Assembly: GCA_947477745.1 (NCBI GenBank) | Contig: CANJUF010000010.1 | Location: 1-64,000, forward strand | Reading direction: 5' to 3' | Origin: Sphingomonadaceae bacterium | Lineage (GTDB): Bacteria; Pseudomonadota; Alphaproteobacteria; Sphingomonadales; Sphingomonadaceae | Length of the DNA: 64,000 bases | Shown here: positions 33,219-41,728 of the stretch, in pieces | How positions within the stretch are numbered: the first letter of the stretch is position 1 | Layout of the letters: the number at the start of each line of letters is the position of its first letter | Translations under genes and position numbers: made by a program | Notes under the pieces: generated by a model | Seen by the model: the letters and a program-made list of their open reading frames with translations, nothing else | Told to the model about the DNA's origin: nothing | Databases searched by the model: none

Positions 33219-34351
33219 GCCTTCTGCAGGATATGAACCGCCGAGGAAGTGCCGAACCCCAGAACATGGGCAAGACCGATGCGCGCGCCTTCGACCTGCC
33301 GCTTGCCGGCCTCGCCGCGCAGGTGCTCGACGATCTCGACGATATTGGCGACACCGGTCGCGCCGATCGGGTGGCCCTTGGCGATCAGCCCGCCCGAAAC
33401 GTTGACCGGCAGCCTGCCGCCGAGCATCACTTCGCCGCCCTCGATCAGCCGCGCCGCCTCGCCTTCGGCGCACAGGCCCAGGTTCTCGTAATGAAGCATC
33501 TCGGCAGTGGCGAAACAGTCGTGCAGCTCGACGATGTCGAGGTCTTCAGGCCCCATGCCCGCCATCTCGTAGGCCTTGGCGACGGCCATGCGCGTCACCG
33601 AGTTGGGATCGAACAGTTCGGGGTTGTTGGCTTCCCACGGGTCGGAGGCGAGCCCCGATCCGGCGATGCGCACCGCGCGGCCCAGGCCCAGTTCCTTCGC
33701 CTTCTTCTCGGAGACGATCACCACGGCGGCTGCGCCATCGACATTGGCCGAACACATCAGCTTGGTCAGCGGATAGGCGATCAGGTCGCTGGCGAGGATT
33801 TCCTCGAGCGAAGCCTCGGTCTGGTACTTTGCCTTGGGATTGAGCGCGCCGTGCTTGCGATTCTTGACTGCGATCTTGGCGAACTGCTCCATCGTCGTGC
33901 CGTATTTCCCGGCATGGACCATGCCGCACTCGGCGAAGACTGCGGGCATCGAGCCGGAGCCGAAAATGCCCTCAGGCGTAAGTCCGCTGGAGGGTCCGCC
34001 GCCGAGCATGCCGCGCGGGTTCATCTCGGTGCCCACGGCGAGCGCGATGTCGTACATCCCGCTCTTGATCGCGATGAAGGCTTCGCGCACCGCCGTCGCG
34101 CCCGAGGCGCAGGCGTTCGACACATTGACGCAGGGGATCCCGGTCTGGCCGATCTCGCGCATGATCTGCTGGCTCATCGAAGCGCCGGCAGTAAAGCTCG
34201 ATCCGGTGTAGAACACCTCGACATCGTCGATGGTAAGGCCCGCATCGTCGAGCGCCATCAGCGCAGCCTCGCCGCCGAGCTGGGCAGGGGTCTTGTCGGG
34301 ATAGCGGCCGAAGGCGATCATGTCGGCGCCGATGATATAGGCTTCGCTCAT
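33215..34351 (-). CDS. Thiolase (SCP-x/lipid-transfer-protein type)
   Basis: The 378-residue enzyme keeps the nucleophile Cys81 in VSNACASGATAV and the active-site histidine in GHPIGATG, so it should carry out thiolytic cleavage or condensation of acyl-CoA. The C-terminal second cysteine motif of classical thiolases is replaced by HVLGFGTSSAV. It lies 11 bases after a DUF35 gene and overlaps the phosphotransferase start (GTGA). This thiolase/DUF35 pair contrasts with the Cys-less pair at 23651, so this region may have both a thiolase and an aldolase version of the same architecture. Confidence 0.91.
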   Translation of the reverse strand: MSEAYIIGADMIAFGRYPDKTPAQLGGEAALMALDDAGLTIDDVEVFYTGSSFTAGASMSQQIMREIGQTGIPCVNVSNACASGATAVREAFIAIKSGMYDIALAVGTEMNPRGMLGGGPSSGLTPEGIFGSGSMPAVFAECGMVHAGKYGTTMEQFAKIAVKNRKHGALNPKAKYQTEASLEEILASDLIAYPLTKLMCSANVDGAAAVVIVSEKKAKELGLGRAVRIAGSGLASDPWEANNPELFDPNSVTRMAVAKAYEMAGMGPEDLDIVELHDCFATAEMLHYENLGLCAEGEAARLIEGGEVMLGGRLPVNVSGGLIAKGHPIGATGVANIVEIVEHLRGEAGKRQVEGARIGLAHVLGFGTSSAVHILQKA

Positions 34352-34362
34352 TGGTTCAGCTC

Positions 34363-34773
34363 CTATGCGTCGACCGTTGCGGCCGTGAAGTGATAGGCGA
34401 CAAAATCGTTGCCTTCCTTGTCTTTAGCCCCGCCAGCATCGTTCATGACGAGGCGCACCGGCATTCCCGCGCGCAAGTCCTCGTGGGATACGCCATTCAG
34501 GTTGCCCTTGATCGAGATGCCGTCGTCAAGCCGCACGACCGCGGAGACGAAGGGTACCGGCACGCCCGGATAGCTCCTGTGGACGATCGACCAGGTGACG
34601 AGCTTGCCGCTGTCACCGGCGCGGAACTCCTCCATGGTGCCGCGCGCATGGCATTTGCGGCAAGCGATGGTGGGCACTTCGGCGGCGGTGCCGCAGGCCG
34701 TGCAGCGGAATGCGCGCACCCAGGCGTCGCCGTTTTCGGCAACCGCGATGTTCGTGCGTCCGGGTATCTGCAT
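34363..34773 (-). CDS. DUF35 OB-fold Zn-ribbon protein, thiolase partner
   Basis: The 136-residue protein has a zinc ribbon with Cys24, Cys27 (FRCTACG), Cys38 and Cys41 (ACRKCHA), then an OB-fold (KLVTWSIVHRSYPG). It should form a complex with the thiolase encoded 11 bases downstream. I use the ATG at 34773, preceded by GGAGAGGAACCCC, rather than the track's start five codons upstream. An SDR gene precedes it on the same strand. Confidence 0.88.
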   Translation of the reverse strand: MQIPGRTNIAVAENGDAWVRAFRCTACGTAAEVPTIACRKCHARGTMEEFRAGDSGKLVTWSIVHRSYPGVPVPFVSAVVRLDDGISIKGNLNGVSHEDLRAGMPVRLVMNDAGGAKDKEGNDFVAYHFTAATVDA

Positions 34774-34844
34774 GGGGTTCCTCTCCAACTGCGCGAGTCT
34801 GTTTCGATTGGCCTAGGCCCGGCGGCCGTGCCGGGCAAGACCCG

Positions 34845-35732
34845 TCAAGCCTCGTATTTCACCGATTCGACCGCGATCTTCGCGTCGAACGGTCCGCCAT
34901 CGCGGCCGCGAACCTCGCGTCCGATCTTCTGCAGGTACTGCCCCGAATAAGTCGTCTGTCCAGTGGTGACGAGCGGATCGACGAGGCACAGCGCGAGGAT
35001 CGCCTCGGCCATGACTTCGGGGTCTTCGGGCGCGGTCAGCCGGTCACGCGAGAGGATGCCCTTGTCGATCATCTTCTGCACGTTTTCGGTGATGACCGAG
35101 TTTACCGGCGCGACCGTGTTGGCGCTGATCCCGGTGCCGTGCAGTTCGGCGGCAAGCGCACGCGTGAACAGGTTGAGCGCCGATTTCGAGGACGTGTAGG
35201 ACGAGCAGCCCTGCGTCTTGTGAAACTCGAGATAGGGAGGCCCGTCGGCGTTCGGCGCGGCGCGGTCGGCGATGGTCGACGAGACGTTGACGATCCGCCC
35301 CCAGTCCTGCGCCATCATGCCGGGCAGCGCGCGCACGATCATGTCGCGGGTGCCGAACACGTTTATCTCGAAGGCCGAGCGGAAGGTCTCGTCCGACATC
35401 TCCCAGACGCGCTGGCCCTTCATCGCGCCGCCCGCGACATTGTTGACGAGCACGTCGACCTTGCCGAAGCGGGCGAGCACTTCGTCCATGAAGGCGGCAC
35501 GCGATTCGGGCTGTGTCGCATCGAGCGGCAGCGCGTGGGCCTGCCCGCCGCGCCCGCGAATCTGCGCCACCGTCCAGGCCAGTGTCAGCGGCTGGGGGTC
35601 GTTCTCATCCCCCACCTTGCGCGCGCCGACGATGACCGTCGCCCCCTCGGAGGCGATGCGCTCGGCTGCCGCCGCGCCGATGCCCTGGCTTGCGCCGGTG
35701 ACGACCGCGATGCGGCCTTCCAATTCTCCCAT
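34845..35732 (-). CDS. Short-chain dehydrogenase/reductase
   Basis: The 295-residue SDR has the cofactor motif TGASQGIGAAAAE, the NNVAGG motif, and a catalytic Ser (VNVSST) and YxxxK (YTSSK). The arginine after the second strand (VGARK) suggests NADP preference, but this is weak. It likely oxidises or reduces a hydroxyl or keto group of a pathway intermediate before thiolysis. RBS GAGAGGATAGAAAC precedes the ATG. The P450 gene ends 12 bases upstream. The large plus-strand ORF of 749 codons across this gene and the P450 is a GC-rich shadow. Confidence 0.9.
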   Translation of the reverse strand: MGELEGRIAVVTGASQGIGAAAAERIASEGATVIVGARKVGDENDPQPLTLAWTVAQIRGRGGQAHALPLDATQPESRAAFMDEVLARFGKVDVLVNNVAGGAMKGQRVWEMSDETFRSAFEINVFGTRDMIVRALPGMMAQDWGRIVNVSSTIADRAAPNADGPPYLEFHKTQGCSSYTSSKSALNLFTRALAAELHGTGISANTVAPVNSVITENVQKMIDKGILSRDRLTAPEDPEVMAEAILALCLVDPLVTTGQTTYSGQYLQKIGREVRGRDGGPFDAKIAVESVKYEA

Positions 35733-35744
35733 GTTTCTATCCTC

Positions 35745-36977
35745 TCAAGCAAGTTCGTCGATGGTGACCGGCAGGCTGGTCCAGCCGATCTGGAATTGCG
35801 AAACCGGCCAGTGGCCGCGTTCGGGATGGACGGTATAGCGTTTTACCGCGCTCAGGAACTCGCGCAGCATGACCTGCCCTTCGAGCCGGGCGAGGTGAAT
35901 GCCGATGCAGAAATGCGGGCCGACGCCGAAGCTCAGCAGGCGGCGCGCCTTGCGGTTCCATTGAAACTCGTCCGGCTGCGCGAATTCGCGGTGGTCGCGG
36001 TTGGCCGAAGCGATGATCAGGATCGCGCGCTGGCCGGGCTGAAGATCAACTCCGCCGAGCATGACCGGCTTCTTCGCCGTGCGCCCAAACCACTGCGCCG
36101 GCGCGCAGAAGCGCAGCGATTCCTCGAAGGCTGGTGCGACGCTGGCGGGCATTCCGGCGCGCACCTCGGCAAGCTGATCGGGGCGGCGCGCCAGTTCGAG
36201 CAGGCACCCCGCGACGATCTTGGGCAGGGTCTCGGTGCCGCCGACGAGAATGCCGTTGAGATCGGTGGCGATCTCCTCGTCCCTGAGCGGACGGCCAATG
36301 GTGTCACGGTGGAGCAGGGCATCGATCACCGGGCTTTCCGGCCCCTTGCCAGCGCGTCGGCGCGAGACGGTTTCGAGCAGCAGCGAGTAGATCAGCGCTC
36401 TCGCTTCGGCGACGCCCGGTGCGTCCGAAGGCACGCCGACCGTAAGGTTGACAGCACGCGCCAGTGCCTCGGGATCATCCGGCTCCAGACCGAGCACCCG
36501 GCACACCATCGTGACCGCGACATGGCTGGCGAAATCGGCGTTGAGGTCGAACTCGCCGCGCGGCAGCAGCAGGGCGAGCCGCTCGCGCACCAGCGCGGTG
36601 ATTTCCGCCTCGCGCTTGGCGATGCTGCCCTTAAGGAACGGCGCGGCGGTCGCCTGCCTGTGCGCTGTGTGAACCGGGGGATCGAGGAACAGGAACATGT
36701 TCTTCACCGGCTCGAGCACCGGTTCGGGCGGCGAACCACGATGATGGACCAGAAGCTGCTCGCGGGTGAACAGCATGCCTTCGGCTTCGGAGAAATGGTC
36801 GCGGTCCATGTAGCCGTTCCACACATCTTCGAAGCGGCTGAACACCCAGGTGTCGTATTCAGCGATGTAGTAGGGCGAATGGCTCTCGCGCAGTTCACGG
36901 TAAAGCGGCTGCGGATTGTGCATCGCCTCGTCCGAAAACGGATCGTAGCGGAACGCTGACAGCGTCAGCGCGCTCAC
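35745..36977 (-). CDS. Cytochrome P450
   Basis: The 410-residue soluble bacterial P450 has the heme-ligand loop FGVGPHFCIGIHLARLE (Cys357), the ExxR pair in ESLR, and the I-helix oxygen-activation segment GILVGGTETL. It should hydroxylate a hydrophobic substrate using a ferredoxin and reductase encoded elsewhere. The start is a GTG that overlaps the dimeric-barrel gene stop as GTGA; the longer track ORF reads into that gene. The gene is the only P450 in the window and lies in the operon with SDR, DUF35 and thiolase. Confidence 0.92.
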   Translation of the reverse strand: MSALTLSAFRYDPFSDEAMHNPQPLYRELRESHSPYYIAEYDTWVFSRFEDVWNGYMDRDHFSEAEGMLFTREQLLVHHRGSPPEPVLEPVKNMFLFLDPPVHTAHRQATAAPFLKGSIAKREAEITALVRERLALLLPRGEFDLNADFASHVAVTMVCRVLGLEPDDPEALARAVNLTVGVPSDAPGVAEARALIYSLLLETVSRRRAGKGPESPVIDALLHRDTIGRPLRDEEIATDLNGILVGGTETLPKIVAGCLLELARRPDQLAEVRAGMPASVAPAFEESLRFCAPAQWFGRTAKKPVMLGGVDLQPGQRAILIIASANRDHREFAQPDEFQWNRKARRLLSFGVGPHFCIGIHLARLEGQVMLREFLSAVKRYTVHPERGHWPVSQFQIGWTSLPVTIDELA

Positions 36978-37624
36978 CGGATCACCGGCTCGGCAATGGC
37001 GGCGACCACTTGCACCAGATGCGGATCGACGATGAATTCGGGGCAATCGGCATCGAAATAGGCATCGACAATGCCCCAGTGGACCGGCGTGTCCATGTAG
37101 GGGCCGGTCAGGCCGGAGACGTCGTCGTATTCCTGCTCCCAGATGAAATGGGTCGGCTTGCGCCCCTCGCTCCATGCCGCGCGGTTGAGGCCCCAAGCGC
37201 GGATTTCGGGCACATATTTCGCCAGCAGCAGGGTGCGCTCCTCAAGCTCCCGCACCAGAGCCGGATCGGCATGGGGAAAGCATGAGAACAGCAGTGCGCG
37301 CCACACACCGGTGCCGCCGGTAGACGCAGACTTGCGCGTCATGCGGTATCCGGCCCCGGTAACTTCCAGCCCCTCGATGGCGGGAAGCACCGCGCCGCGC
37401 CAGGCAGGGGAGAGCATGGCGGCATTGGCCGCGGCCTCGCTCTCATGGACCATGCGCCAGACGATGTGCCCGGCATTGATCGTCGCCTGATGATAGACAG
37501 GCGTGACGAGGTTCTCGATCACGCCGGGAAGGCTGGCGACCGCAGCACGCAGGCCGACGATGACGGTGTGGAGCGCGCCGATTCGCTCGGCGGGCAGGGT
37601 GAGCATTCGCAGCGAAACGAACAT
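36974..37624 (-). CDS. Dimeric alpha/beta-barrel (Dabb-like) protein, duplicated domain
   Basis: The 216-residue protein appears to hold two ferredoxin-like barrel halves. The second contains PTHFIWEQEYDDVSGLTGPY, a pattern resembling Dabb/EthD-type proteins. No catalytic motif is obvious. Dabb proteins include polyketide-cyclase-like and monooxygenase enzymes. It is coupled to the P450 (GTGA overlap) and three bases from the following short gene, so all are one operon. Related barrel proteins lie at 37628, 40232 and 47675. Confidence 0.6.
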   Translation of the reverse strand: MFVSLRMLTLPAERIGALHTVIVGLRAAVASLPGVIENLVTPVYHQATINAGHIVWRMVHESEAAANAAMLSPAWRGAVLPAIEGLEVTGAGYRMTRKSASTGGTGVWRALLFSCFPHADPALVRELEERTLLLAKYVPEIRAWGLNRAAWSEGRKPTHFIWEQEYDDVSGLTGPYMDTPVHWGIVDAYFDADCPEFIVDPHLVQVVAAIAEPVIR

Positions 37625-37627
37625 GAC

Positions 37628-37981
37628 TCAGGCGTCTCCCGGCTGGTCGGTGAGCATGCGGCGCTTGCGCGAAAGGGTGAGCGGGGCGAGGGCTTGCCAG
37701 AAAGCGAGCTTGTCCTCGCGCTCGTCGCTGCCGTCCGCCTTGCGGCTGAGCCGCTGCTTCCACCAGCCTGCCTCGCCCTCGACCGACCATAGCCAGAACA
37801 GCGTTGCAGGCAGTTCGGAAATCTCGATCGCGGGCGGGTTCTGCCAGGCATGTTCAAGCACCATGCCGCGAGCCTTTGCCCCGGGGATGTAGTCCCGTCG
37901 GTAAGCCTCGCGCACGGCAGAGGCCATGCCCGGCTTCGCTTCGACCTCGTCGAGGATCAGCACGCGGCGGGGGTCAGCCAT
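37628..37981 (-). CDS. Small protein, possible dimeric alpha/beta-barrel
   Basis: The 117-residue protein starts RRVLILDEVEAKPGMASAVREAY and has predicted beta-alpha-beta character with a central aromatic strand (TLFWLWSVEGEAGWW). The length and pattern fit a single dimeric alpha/beta barrel. I cannot assign a function. It overlaps the upstream aldolase gene by eight bases and is three bases from the next gene, so it is part of the operon from 38738. Confidence 0.6.
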   Translation of the reverse strand: MADPRRVLILDEVEAKPGMASAVREAYRRDYIPGAKARGMVLEHAWQNPPAIEISELPATLFWLWSVEGEAGWWKQRLSRKADGSDEREDKLAFWQALAPLTLSRKRRMLTDQPGDA

Positions 37982-38738
37982 CGCCGCGCAGTTCCTTGGC
38001 GAAGGCCACCGTTGCCGCTGCTCCGGCGCGCACGAAGCCCGAATCGGCGCCGAATGCGATGAAGGTCATGCCGATCGACGCCAGCTCGCGCGCATTGTCC
38101 TCGCCCAAGGCGGCGCAGCCGGGGATCTTTCCGTGGCGGTCGGCGGCATCGACCACCTTGCGGCAGGCATCGAGGATCTTTTCCGACATCTGCAGCGACA
38201 GCCCGTGGCCGAGCGACAGCGCGAGATCGACCGGACCGACGAACATCCCGTCCACACCGGGAGTCGCGGCGATAGCGTCGAGGTTGTCCATCGCCTCTGC
38301 CGTTTCGATCATCACCATGCACAGCGGCTCGATGGTCTCGCCGCCCGGCGAATAGTAGCTGCGCACCTTGCCGAAAGAGCGGTTGCCGTGCGGCGGATAA
38401 CGGCAGGCCTGCGCGGCAATCGCGGCTTGCTGCGCTGTCGAGACCATCGGCACGATCACGCCGCCCGCGCCAAGATCGAGCGTGCGCATGATATGATCGG
38501 CGGTGCACCACGGCACCCGCACCAACGTCTGCGTGCCGCCCAGTTCGACCGCGCGCAGCGTGTCGATCATGTTGTGCCAGTCGATCCCGCCGTGCTGCCC
38601 ATCCAGTGCGACGAAATCGAGGCCCGCGCGGCCCATCAGTTCGGCCGATACGCCGTTGCCGATCGTCACCCAGCTTCCGACTGCGGGTTTCCCCGCCGCG
38701 TGCGATGCCCTTACCTTGTCCAATTCAGCCTCTCCCAT
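37974..38738 (-). CDS. HpcH/HpaI family aldolase
   Basis: The 254-residue class II pyruvate aldolase has FVALDGQHGGIDW near the N-terminus, the metal-ligand glutamate in VMIETAEAMDNLDAI, and the aspartate in GMFVGPVDLALSLG. It should cleave 4-hydroxy-2-oxo acids to pyruvate and an aldehyde. It is the first gene of the minus-strand operon. The ATG at 38738 has a poor ribosome site. The codons after it read GGGAGAGG followed by a TTG (38723), so translation may actually start at that TTG, giving LDKVRASHAAGKPAVG as the N-terminus. The divergent FAD oxidase begins 64 bases away. Confidence 0.85.
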   Translation of the reverse strand: MGEAELDKVRASHAAGKPAVGSWVTIGNGVSAELMGRAGLDFVALDGQHGGIDWHNMIDTLRAVELGGTQTLVRVPWCTADHIMRTLDLGAGGVIVPMVSTAQQAAIAAQACRYPPHGNRSFGKVRSYYSPGGETIEPLCMVMIETAEAMDNLDAIAATPGVDGMFVGPVDLALSLGHGLSLQMSEKILDACRKVVDAADRHGKIPGCAALGEDNARELASIGMTFIAFGADSGFVRAGAAATVAFAKELRGDG

Positions 38739-38802
38739 TGGAAGCGAGTTTGCATTTCGCCGTGAGCAAGTCAAAGGTTAGTCCCGGAGCACGGGAGAGA
38801 GA

Positions 38803-40209
38803 ATGATGGCGGACCGGTTCGGGGACGAGCTTGCGGCGATAGTCGGCGAAAAGCACGTCCAGCGCGGCGACACCGTGGACGAGCGCTATCGAACCGACAT
38901 TTCCCGCAAATATGCGACCGCGCCGGGCTGGGCGGTGCGGCCCGGCTCGACCGCCGAAGTCTCCGCGATCATGCGTGCGGCGCACGCGGCGGGGATTTCG
39001 GTCACCGCAATCGGCGGGCAAAGCGGCACCAGCGGCGCTGCGGTGCCGAGCGATGGCGGGCTGGCCATCTCGCTCGAACGGATGAACCGGGTTCACGCGA
39101 TCGACACGCTTTCGATGACCATGGACGTGGAGGCCGGCTGCATCCTGCAGATCGCGCAGGAGGCGGCCGAGGTGCAGGGCGCGTTCCTGCCGCTCGATTT
39201 GGGCGCGCGCGGCTCGGCGATGATCGGCGGCACCATCGGCACCAACGCGGGCGGCAACCGCGTCGTGCGCTGGGGCATGATGCGCGACATGGTGATCGGG
39301 CTCGAAGCCGTGCTGGCTGATGGTACCGTGGTCTCCTCGCTGACGAAAATGCTTAAGGACAACGCAGGTTACCACTGGAAGCACCTGCTGATCGGTAGCG
39401 AAGGCACGCTGGGCATCGTGACTCGGGCGGTGCTTCGCCTGCGTCCGCTGCCGACGACGCGCCAGACAGCGCTGGTCGCCGCGCCCGGCTTTGAGCAGAT
39501 GATCCGGGTGATGCGACGGCTGGAAGTATCGCTTTCGGGCCAGCTTTCCTCGTTCGAGCTGATGTGGGCGGATTTCTATGAGACCCTGACCACCGCGCAG
39601 TTGCCGCAGCGGCCACGGCCCATGCCGAGCGGTTACGGCATCTATGCGCTGGTCGAGGCGATGGGCGGCAACGAGGCGCTCGACGGGCAGATGTTCGAGC
39701 AGGCGTTGGCCGTGCTGATGGAGGAGGGGCTACTCAGCGATGCGGTGATCGCCCAGTCCGACCAGCAGCGCGAGGCGCTGTGGGCGGTGCGCGAGGACCT
39801 GTCGCCCGGCTTCACGCCGCGCCGTCCGTTCGTCGCCTATGATGTCTCGATGGCGATCGCGGACATGCCCGCTTTCGTCGACCTCGCGCTCGCCAATCTG
39901 AAACAGGCCGTGCCCGATGCGACGTCGCTGTTCTATGGCCACGCGGGTGACGGCAACCTTCACGCCAATGTCAGCAACGGGACGATGGACGCGGCGACCA
40001 AGGCGGCATTCGATACCGCGATCTTCCGCGCGGTGAGTTCGTTTGGCGGCTCGATCTCCGCCGAGCACGGCATCGGCATGGACCGTTTGCCATACATCGG
40101 CATGACCCGCACCGCCGAGGAGCTCGACCTGATGCGGACGATCAAGCGCGCCATCGACCCCAAGGGAATTCTCAATCCGGGCAAGGTGTTCACAATGGAC
40201 GCCCAGTGA
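38803..40209 (+). CDS. FAD-linked oxidase (GlcD/D-lactate dehydrogenase-like)
   Basis: The 468-residue flavoprotein has the PCMH-type FAD domain (GGQSGTSGAAVPSDGG; MIGGTIGTNAGGNRVVRWGMM). Its FAD-oxidase C-terminal domain includes FYGHAGDGNLHANV and the closing RAIDPKGILNPGKV. It should oxidise a 2-hydroxy acid to a 2-oxo acid, passing electrons to the quinone pool or another acceptor. This would suit the divergent HpcH/HpaI aldolase, which uses 2-oxo acids. GGGAGAGAG precedes the ATG. The Dabb gene follows 22 bases later. Confidence 0.9.
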   Translation: MMADRFGDELAAIVGEKHVQRGDTVDERYRTDISRKYATAPGWAVRPGSTAEVSAIMRAAHAAGISVTAIGGQSGTSGAAVPSDGGLAISLERMNRVHAIDTLSMTMDVEAGCILQIAQEAAEVQGAFLPLDLGARGSAMIGGTIGTNAGGNRVVRWGMMRDMVIGLEAVLADGTVVSSLTKMLKDNAGYHWKHLLIGSEGTLGIVTRAVLRLRPLPTTRQTALVAAPGFEQMIRVMRRLEVSLSGQLSSFELMWADFYETLTTAQLPQRPRPMPSGYGIYALVEAMGGNEALDGQMFEQALAVLMEEGLLSDAVIAQSDQQREALWAVREDLSPGFTPRRPFVAYDVSMAIADMPAFVDLALANLKQAVPDATSLFYGHAGDGNLHANVSNGTMDAATKAAFDTAIFRAVSSFGGSISAEHGIGMDRLPYIGMTRTAEELDLMRTIKRAIDPKGILNPGKVFTMDAQ

Positions 40210-40231
40210 ATTTGCAAGAGAGGACGAAGCC

Positions 40232-41197
40232 ATGATCCGCCGTTTCTACATCATGCCGCTCAACCACCGCGCCACGCCCGAAAGGGTTGCGGAATTCATC
40301 GAGGTCTACGACGCCTGCGACCAGTTCATCCCGGGGCTCTCGGCATCGGCGGCGGGGCTGGATTTCGGCGGCGAGACCGTGGTGTGGGAGAACATATTCG
40401 ACAGCGAAGAGACCTATTCGGGCCTCTACATGGTTCATCCCTATCACGGCTGCTCGCTCGACAGCTACCTGATGGCGGACAGTCCCGAACTGCTCACCCA
40501 CGACATCTTCACCGTGCGCTACGAGATCCCGGGAGACGTGCCGCGCATCGAAAGCGGCATACGCAGACTGGTTCTGATGAATATCTCGGATGAAACTGAA
40601 TCAATTGCGGAAAAGCATCTGTCCGAATGCGCAGAGCACGCCGCGACCACGGTGTTCCACCGCGACAACGTCAATTGGGTATCGCCCAAGGGTAAGGCCT
40701 GGACGCACATCCTTGAGCAGGGTTTCGCAGACGAAGAGTCGCTCGACGCCTATCTCGAAACCGCGCACGGCATCGCCACGTCGAGTAAGGACGGGCTGCG
40801 GCGGCTTGGCATCGATATTTCCAGTCTCAAGATCCTGGCCTATCCTTTTGAACTGAAGGAACCACAGATCCCTGCGCCGCTTCCCGAGGATGGTCCGGCC
40901 TTCTACGCCATCACCGCCCAACTGGCGCCCGAGGATGTCGCCGCCTATGTCGCGCTGCTGGAGAGTTCCTACGATCTGCACATGGCGGCAAACGGCTGCA
41001 AGCTGGTGCAGCGGCTGCGCACGGTCGATCAGGGCTACCTCGGCGCGGAAGTGCAGTCGATCTGGGAGATGCCGTCGATCGCGCACTACAACCCGATGCG
41101 TTTCAGTACCGGCGGCGACGCGAACTGGAACCGCTACGCGCTGGAGGCGATGGCCTTGGTCAAGGGGGGAACGCGGCGGTTTTACCGGGGCGTATGA
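40232..41197 (+). CDS. Large dimeric alpha/beta-barrel (Dabb-like) protein
   Basis: The 321-residue protein seems to contain three related barrel segments (beginning MIRRFYIMPLNHRATPE, then FHRDNVNWVSPKGKAWTHIL, and FYAITAQLAPEDVAAYVALL). No metal, flavin or nucleotide motif is visible. The GAGAGGACGAAGCC ribosome site is strong. It lies 22 bases after the FAD oxidase and is probably co-transcribed. The function is unknown. A REP-like repeat follows it. Confidence 0.6.
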   Translation: MIRRFYIMPLNHRATPERVAEFIEVYDACDQFIPGLSASAAGLDFGGETVVWENIFDSEETYSGLYMVHPYHGCSLDSYLMADSPELLTHDIFTVRYEIPGDVPRIESGIRRLVLMNISDETESIAEKHLSECAEHAATTVFHRDNVNWVSPKGKAWTHILEQGFADEESLDAYLETAHGIATSSKDGLRRLGIDISSLKILAYPFELKEPQIPAPLPEDGPAFYAITAQLAPEDVAAYVALLESSYDLHMAANGCKLVQRLRTVDQGYLGAEVQSIWEMPSIAHYNPMRFSTGGDANWNRYALEAMALVKGGTRRFYRGV

Positions 41198-41222
41198 GAC
41201 CAAGGATGTAGGCCGATCACTT

Positions 41223-41305
41223 CGTCATTGCGAGCGTAGCGAAGCAATCCAGAGCCAGTTGCAATACCCCTGGATTGCTTCGGGGCCTTGCCCCTCGCAA
41301 TGACG
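41223..41305. repeat. REP-like intergenic palindromic repeat, copy 2
   Basis: The same family as 4219-4303: it begins CGTCATTGCGAGCGTAGCG and ends CTCGCAATGACG, with AAGCAATCCAG and CTGGATTGCTTCG internally, forming a long imperfect hairpin. It lies between convergent genes and may help end both transcripts. Confidence 0.85.
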
Positions 41306-41313
41306 GCCGACAT

Positions 41314-41709
41314 CTACTTCTTCTCGGGCTTGTTGAACTGCACCTTGCACTGCGAAATGCGCCACCCGTCGGCAGTGCGCACCACGGTGCGGTGGTACCA
41401 GCCGGTGTTCGAGAACTTGGGATCGTTGCCGATGAACGAATAGGACTGAATCGTCTCGGCGCTGTCGCCATTGAGCTCGATTCGGGTCGCGCCGGGCATA
41501 TGCAGCCCGTGCGGTGCCTGGCTGAGCATGTCGTTGATCGCCTGATGCCCCTCAAGGTCGCGGCCGTAGACGGTGTAGACCGCATCGGGAGTGAACACGT
41601 CGAGCCATTCCTCGAATGTGTTGACCTCGAGGCGCAGGCAATATTCGTCGAGGATCGCCCGGATGCCTTCGATGTCCGCCAGTTGCTGCGGTGTGTAAGC
41701 CGTCATCAT
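41314..41709 (-). CDS. SnoaL-like (NTF2-fold) protein
   Basis: The 131-residue protein has the SnoaL/NTF2-like cone pattern (IRAILDEYCLRLEVNTFEEW, DVFTPDAVYTVYG, then VRTADGWRISQCKV). Such proteins can be dehydratases, isomerases or small-subunit-like. It has no signal peptide, unlike the one at 22944. A start three bases later (MTAY) is equally possible. It is the last gene of the minus-strand run that begins at 49131, or at 51978 if MFS and monooxygenase are included. Confidence 0.82.
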   Translation of the reverse strand: MMTAYTPQQLADIEGIRAILDEYCLRLEVNTFEEWLDVFTPDAVYTVYGRDLEGHQAINDMLSQAPHGLHMPGATRIELNGDSAETIQSYSFIGNDPKFSNTGWYHRTVVRTADGWRISQCKVQFNKPEKK

Positions 41710-41728
41710 TCTCTCCCGTCAAAACCGG

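Noticed and set aside
34710-36959. A 749-codon plus-strand ORF
   Set aside because: It lies antisense to the SDR and P450 genes, which have clear motifs and ribosome sites. The translation is rich in Arg, Gly, Ala and His without family motifs, as expected from a GC-rich shadow frame.
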